Assembly: GCA_003478355.1 (NCBI GenBank)
Contig: QUFC01000012.1
Location: 1-64,000, forward strand
Reading direction: 5' to 3'
DNA length: 64,000 bases
DNA from: Lachnospiraceae bacterium AM48-27BH
Lineage (GTDB): Bacteria; Bacillota; Clostridia; Lachnospirales; Lachnospiraceae
Part shown: positions 60,396-64,000 of the stretch, piece after piece
Position numbering within the stretch: the first letter of the stretch is position 1
Layout of the letters: each line of letters begins with the position of its first letter
The notes under the pieces: generated by a model
The model's input: the letters and a program-made list of their open reading frames with translations, nothing else
Database searches by the model: none
Told to the model about the DNA's origin: nothing
Translations under genes and position numbers: made by a program

Positions 60396-61342
60396 AGGCG
60401 TTTTCCCCAGTCTTCCGTAGGCAGTGGAACGGTAGTCAGAAGCCGTTCTATGATCTCTTTACCAGAAGTTTTTAGTCCGAAGGTTCTGGCAGTGGTCAGA
60501 CGATGGGCCAGAACTGGAACAGCCAGTGTTTTGATATCTTCCGGAATCACATAGTCACGGCCTTTCACCAGAGCGTAGGCTTTGGCGGCGCGGTAAAGGG
60601 CAAGACTTCCACGTGGGCTGACACCATCCAGAATCTGGGAATCATTTCTGGTCGCCTGTACCAGGTTCACAAGATAATCTTTTAATAGCGGATGTACGAA
60701 AATGGCACTGGCGGCGGTTTTCAAAGAAGATAAATCCTTTTTATTGCAGACAGCCTTTAAATCAGTCAGTGGATTTCTGGAGCCAAACCGGTCCAAGATG
60801 GTCAGTTCTTCCTCTTTGGATGGATAGCCCATGGAAATCTGCATCAGAAACCGGTCCAGCTGAGCCTCCGGAAGAGGATAGGTCCCCTCTGTTTCTACCG
60901 GGTTCTGGGTGGCAATGACGAAAAATGGTTCATCCAGCAGATAAGTTTCCCCATCAATGGTTACCTGATGCTCCTCCATGGATTCCAGAAGGCTGGACTG
61001 GGTGCGAGGAGTGGCGCGGTTGATCTCATCTGCAAGTAAAATGTGAGTAAATACAGGACCTTTCTGGAGAACAAAAGCACTTTCCTTCTGATCAAAATAA
61101 TTCAGTCCGGTAACGTCAGATGGAAGAAGATCCGGTGTAAACTGGATTCTGGAAAATACCAGTGACATGCTTTTAGCTAAGGACTTGGCTAAAAGTGTTT
61201 TGCCGGTTCCGGGAACATCCTCTAACAGGACGTGTCCTCCGGCAACTAAGGATGTCAGAAGAAGGTCAATGGTGTCGGTTCTTCCGACGATGACCTTGCG
61301 GATATTTTGTCTGATGGATTCAAGAATTTCGATTGGCTGCAT
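60392..61342 (-). CDS. MoxR-family AAA+ ATPase
   Basis: A 316-residue AAA+ protein with GHVLLEDVPGTGKTLLAKSL (Walker A), HILLADEINRATPRTQSSLL (Walker B), IATQNPVETEGTYPLPEAQL (sensor 1) and DRFLMQISMGYPSKEEE with the arginine finger, plus a C-terminal lid. MoxR ATPases are chaperone-like and act with DUF58/vWA proteins. First gene of the minus-strand operon. Confidence 0.93.
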   Translation of the reverse strand: MQPIEILESIRQNIRKVIVGRTDTIDLLLTSLVAGGHVLLEDVPGTGKTLLAKSLAKSMSLVFSRIQFTPDLLPSDVTGLNYFDQKESAFVLQKGPVFTHILLADEINRATPRTQSSLLESMEEHQVTIDGETYLLDEPFFVIATQNPVETEGTYPLPEAQLDRFLMQISMGYPSKEEELTILDRFGSRNPLTDLKAVCNKKDLSSLKTAASAIFVHPLLKDYLVNLVQATRNDSQILDGVSPRGSLALYRAAKAYALVKGRDYVIPEDIKTLAVPVLAHRLTTARTFGLKTSGKEIIERLLTTVPLPTEDWGKRL

Positions 61343-61440
61343 AAGTTCCTCCTGGGTAAATCCCGGTATCCCCTATAAGATCTTTAAGCGGGGGCAGTAC
61401 GGGTTTTTTACGGTCAGCGTGATAAGGGTACAGTAACGTA

Positions 61441-61460
61441 CAGACCTGCTGAACAGTTAT
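61441..61460 (-). repeat. Short dispersed repeat (20 bp), copy 2
   Basis: On the minus strand ATAACTGTTCAGCAGGTCTG, 17 of 20 bases as at 40368-40387. The 300-base gap 61343-61642 otherwise holds only the divergent promoters; TTGCTA/TAATAT 17 bases apart near 61552-61580 may serve nfnA. Confidence 0.4.
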
Positions 61461-61642
61461 AAATCATTTTACTACAGCTTTTTTAGAAGAAATAGTATTT
61501 TTTGTTATGTTCTGGATTTTTATAGTTTTTTGTGGTGTTTTATCAATAAATCTTGCTATATCGTTAAAAAAATGCTAATATTAGTTCTGGACTTGAAGGT
61601 TCGGAAAAGGCCTTTGGGATTAAATCTTTTAGGAGGGGTCAG

Positions 61643-62533
61643 ATGTTTAAGATATTAAAAGCAGAGCAGTTGGCAGACAAAATCTTTCTGATGGACGTTG
61701 AAGCACCCAGAGTGGCCAAATCCTGTGAGCCAGGTGAATTTGTGATCGTAAAGATGGATGAGATCGGAGAGAGAATCCCGCTTACTATTTGTGATTACAA
61801 CCGTGAGGCAGGAGTGGTTACCATTGTATTCCAGATCGTTGGCGCTTCTACCCAGAGAATGTCAGAACTGAAGGCAGGAGATGCATTTGAGGATGTAGTA
61901 GGACCTCTTGGCCGCCCATCCGAATTTGTACATGAGGACCTGGAAGTATTAAAGAATAAGAAAATGTTGTTCGTAGCAGGCGGTGTCGGCACTGCTCCGG
62001 TATACCCACAGGTGAAATGGTTAAGAGCCCACGGTATTGATGCGGACGTGATCGTAGGCGCAAAGAATAAAGACCTTCTGATACTGGAAGATCAGATGAG
62101 AGCCGTAGCTGGTAATTTATATGTGACAACGGATGATGGTTCCTATGTCCGCAAGGGTATGGTAACTGACGTGATCAAGGATCTGGTGATCAACCAGGGC
62201 AAGAAGTACGACGTGTGTGTAGCCATCGGACCGATGATCATGATGAAATTTGTGTGCCTGTTAACAAAAGAATTAAATCTCCCAACTATCGTCAGCATGA
62301 ACCCGATCATGGTAGATGGTACAGGTATGTGCGGTGCATGTCGCCTGACTGTTGGTGATGAAGTGAAGTTTGCATGTGTGGATGGACCGGAATTTGACGG
62401 TCATCTGGTAAACTTTGACGAAGCCATGAAGAGACAGCAGATGTATAAGACCCAGGAGGGCCGCGCAATGCTGAAATTAAAAGAGGGCAAGACCCATCAT
62501 GGCGGATGTGGACAGTGCGGAGGTGACGAATAA
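61643..62533 (+). CDS. nfnA: Ferredoxin:NADP+ oxidoreductase subunit A
   Basis: A 296-residue FAD/NAD(H)-binding subunit. It has an FAD domain (RIPLTICDYNREAGVVTIVF), an NAD domain (FVAGGVGTAPVYPQVKWLRA) and a C-terminal [2Fe-2S] site (GTGMCGACRLTV, later CVDGPEF). With NfnB it carries out electron bifurcation between NADH, NADPH and reduced ferredoxin. Such pairs were formerly named sulfide dehydrogenase. ATG behind TTAGGAGGGGTCAG. The stop abuts the next start (62533). Confidence 0.9.
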   Translation: MFKILKAEQLADKIFLMDVEAPRVAKSCEPGEFVIVKMDEIGERIPLTICDYNREAGVVTIVFQIVGASTQRMSELKAGDAFEDVVGPLGRPSEFVHEDLEVLKNKKMLFVAGGVGTAPVYPQVKWLRAHGIDADVIVGAKNKDLLILEDQMRAVAGNLYVTTDDGSYVRKGMVTDVIKDLVINQGKKYDVCVAIGPMIMMKFVCLLTKELNLPTIVSMNPIMVDGTGMCGACRLTVGDEVKFACVDGPEFDGHLVNFDEAMKRQQMYKTQEGRAMLKLKEGKTHHGGCGQCGGDE

Positions 62534-63927
62534 TGGATGTACTGAAAAAAGTTCCGGTTCGTGAGCAGGACCCAAAGGTAAGAGCAACAAACTTTGAAGA
62601 GGTTTGTCTTGGATATAATAAAGAAGAGGCTATGGAAGAGGCATCCAGATGTCTGAAATGTAAAAACGCCAGATGTATGAAGGGATGCCCGGTTTCCATT
62701 AATATTCCTGGATTTATCAAAGAGGTTCAGGATGGCAATTTTGAAGAGGCAGCGAAGATCATCGCCCAGTCTTCCGCACTTCCTGCAGTCTGCGGACGTG
62801 TATGTCCACAGGAGAGTCAGTGTGAGGGACAGTGTGTACGTGGTGTGAAAGGTGAGCCGATTTCCATCGGTAAGCTGGAGCGTTTCGTAGCAGACTGGTC
62901 CAGAGAGAATGATTTTGTTCCGGCAGTCAGCGAAGAGAAGAATGGCAAGAAAGTCGCAGTCATCGGTTCCGGTCCATCCGGTCTGACCTGCGCAGGTGAT
63001 CTGGCAAAATTAGGCTATGACGTGACCATTTTCGAGGCACTGCATCAGCCAGGCGGCGTACTGATCTATGGTATTCCGGAGTTCCGTCTGCCGAAGGATA
63101 CTGTCGTTAGACATGAAGTTGAGAATGTGAAAAAACTGGGTGTGAAGATCGAAACGGATGTCATCATCGGCAAATCCATCACCATCGACCAGTTATTAGA
63201 CGAGGAAGGCTTCGATGCCGTGTTTATTGGATCCGGTGCAGGACTTCCGATGTTCATGGGTATTCCGGGTGAGAACGCCAACGGCGTATTCTCTGCGAAT
63301 GAGTACTTAACCAGAAGCAACCTGATGAAGGCATTCCGTGACGATTATGACACTCCGATCGCAGCAGGTAAGAAGGTTGCCGTTGTCGGCGGTGGCAACG
63401 TAGCCATGGATGCGGCAAGAACCGCACTTCGTCTTGGCGCAGAGGTACATATCGTTTACCGTCGTAGTGAGGCAGAGCTTCCGGCACGAGTGGAAGAAGT
63501 TCACCACGCAAAAGAAGAGGGTGTGATCTTCGATCTGTTGACGAATCCAACCGAGATCCTGGTTGATGACAACGGCTGGGTAAGTGGCATGAAGTGCATC
63601 CGCATGGAATTAGGCGAGCCAGATGCATCCGGCAGAAGAAGACCAGTGGCCATCCCAGGTTCCGAGTTTGTGATGGATGTAGACACGGTCATCATGTCCT
63701 TAGGTACTTCTCCAAACCCACTGATCTCCAACACCACCAAAGGTCTTGAGATCAACAAGAGAAAATGTATCGTAGCCGAAGAGGCTACTGGCAAGACCAG
63801 TAAAGAGGCTGTTTACGCAGGCGGCGATGCAGTAACCGGCGCAGCAACCGTAATTCTGGCTATGGAGGCCGGTAAAGCTGGCGCGAAGGGCATTCATGAG
63901 TATTTGTCTGGAAAGACAGAAGCGTAA
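62533..63927 (+). CDS. nfnB: Ferredoxin:NADP+ oxidoreductase subunit B (GltD-like)
   Basis: A 464-residue protein of the glutamate-synthase small-chain type. N-terminal Cys clusters bind two [4Fe-4S] (CLKCKNARCMKGCPVSINIP; CGRVCPQESQCEGQCVRGVK). FAD motif VAVIGSGPSGLTCAGDLAKL at about residue 140, NADP motif VAVVGGGNVAMDAARTALRL at about 280, and a final YAGGDAVTGAATVILAMEAG. Paired with NfnA it forms the bifurcating NfnAB complex; the absence of a glutamate-synthase large chain supports this over GltD. Confidence 0.9.
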   Translation: MDVLKKVPVREQDPKVRATNFEEVCLGYNKEEAMEEASRCLKCKNARCMKGCPVSINIPGFIKEVQDGNFEEAAKIIAQSSALPAVCGRVCPQESQCEGQCVRGVKGEPISIGKLERFVADWSRENDFVPAVSEEKNGKKVAVIGSGPSGLTCAGDLAKLGYDVTIFEALHQPGGVLIYGIPEFRLPKDTVVRHEVENVKKLGVKIETDVIIGKSITIDQLLDEEGFDAVFIGSGAGLPMFMGIPGENANGVFSANEYLTRSNLMKAFRDDYDTPIAAGKKVAVVGGGNVAMDAARTALRLGAEVHIVYRRSEAELPARVEEVHHAKEEGVIFDLLTNPTEILVDDNGWVSGMKCIRMELGEPDASGRRRPVAIPGSEFVMDVDTVIMSLGTSPNPLISNTTKGLEINKRKCIVAEEATGKTSKEAVYAGGDAVTGAATVILAMEAGKAGAKGIHEYLSGKTEA

Positions 63928-63958
63928 GAGCTTTTGAAAATGGAAGATTGATGGTTTT

Positions 63959-63993
63959 GAGGGGCGGAAAGCGTAGGCTTTCCGCCCCTTTTG
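63959..63993 (+). terminator. Terminator of the nfnAB operon
   Basis: GGGGCGGAAAGC and GCTTTCCGCCCC form a strong stem followed by TTTT. Confidence 0.85.
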
Positions 63994-64000
63994 TAACAAT

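Noticed and set aside
62533..63927. Glutamate synthase small subunit (gltD)
   Set aside because: No large-chain gene adjacent; pairing with the FAD/[2Fe-2S] subunit upstream indicates NfnAB.
1..64000. CRISPR array
   Set aside because: No regularly spaced identical repeats of 23-37 bases with unique spacers, and no cas genes.

Overview
The window is a chromosome segment of a Gram-positive gut Firmicute, most likely a Lachnospiraceae (Blautia/Dorea/Clostridium XIVa type). This rests on the strong GGAGG ribosome sites, the infC-rpmI-rplT order, a single-chain PurL of 1255 residues, nfnAB, the DUF1540, YitT and ThrE-type genes, and the AT-rich intergenic style. The genus cannot be fixed from the sequence alone. 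It falls into two parts: an integrated mobile element (1 to about 29,860, left end outside the window) and host chromosome (about 29,869 to 64,000).

The element lies beside the 3' end of a tRNA-Trp gene, and its tyrosine integrase (28432-29757) is the last gene before that tRNA. Read left to right it has: an operator array of GTACA/TGTAC dyads with small early genes (1-2073); a sigma-70-like protein (2070-2627); an apparent structured non-coding RNA ending in a terminator (about 2630-3060); DUF3846-like and HNH nuclease genes; an accessory cassette with its own promoter (Uma2-like nuclease plus MNT/HEPN pair, 4199-5480); a divergent control region with an HTH regulator (5519-6541, minus) and opposing promoters; a tubulin-type partition pair (TubR-like and TubZ-like); a LexA-like DNA-binding protein, a cold-shock protein and several unknown genes; and an archaeo-eukaryotic-type primase replicase that appears to start at AUU (11259-13106). 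These are followed by a non-coding stretch with diverged repeats and a ParB-like remnant (13107-15372), a 1066-residue RNA polymerase of the eukaryotic-RdRP/YonO type (15373-18573), and a tail-like module dominated by a 2643-residue tape-measure protein (20120-28051).

No capsid, portal, terminase, major tail protein or lysis gene is recognisable in the window. The element therefore looks like a phage-plasmid fragment, a degraded prophage, or a phage satellite that brings its own polymerase and tape measure. The combination of sigma-like factor, own RNA polymerase, TubZ, AEP primase and giant tape measure is the most unusual content here.

The host part holds a folate cyclo-ligase gene, an HPr-like protein, a PD-(D/E)XK/XPD-type helicase, two LysR regulators, a sigma-like orphan, a histidine phosphatase, purL, a DUF1540 protein, a GtrII-like membrane protein and the infC-rpmI-rplT operon with its attenuator leader. 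It continues with a C45-type acyltransferase/hydrolase, three tRNA-Leu genes, a nitroreductase, a two-gene SUF module, an S8 peptidase, a split ThrE-type exporter, a MarR-controlled heterodimeric ABC exporter, a YitT protein, a MoxR/DUF58/DUF4129 operon and nfnAB. Dispersed palindromic repeats occur in host DNA. Four host genes carry five single-base indels in homopolymer runs, which points to consensus errors more than to real gene decay; exact reading frames in the host part should be treated with that in mind.
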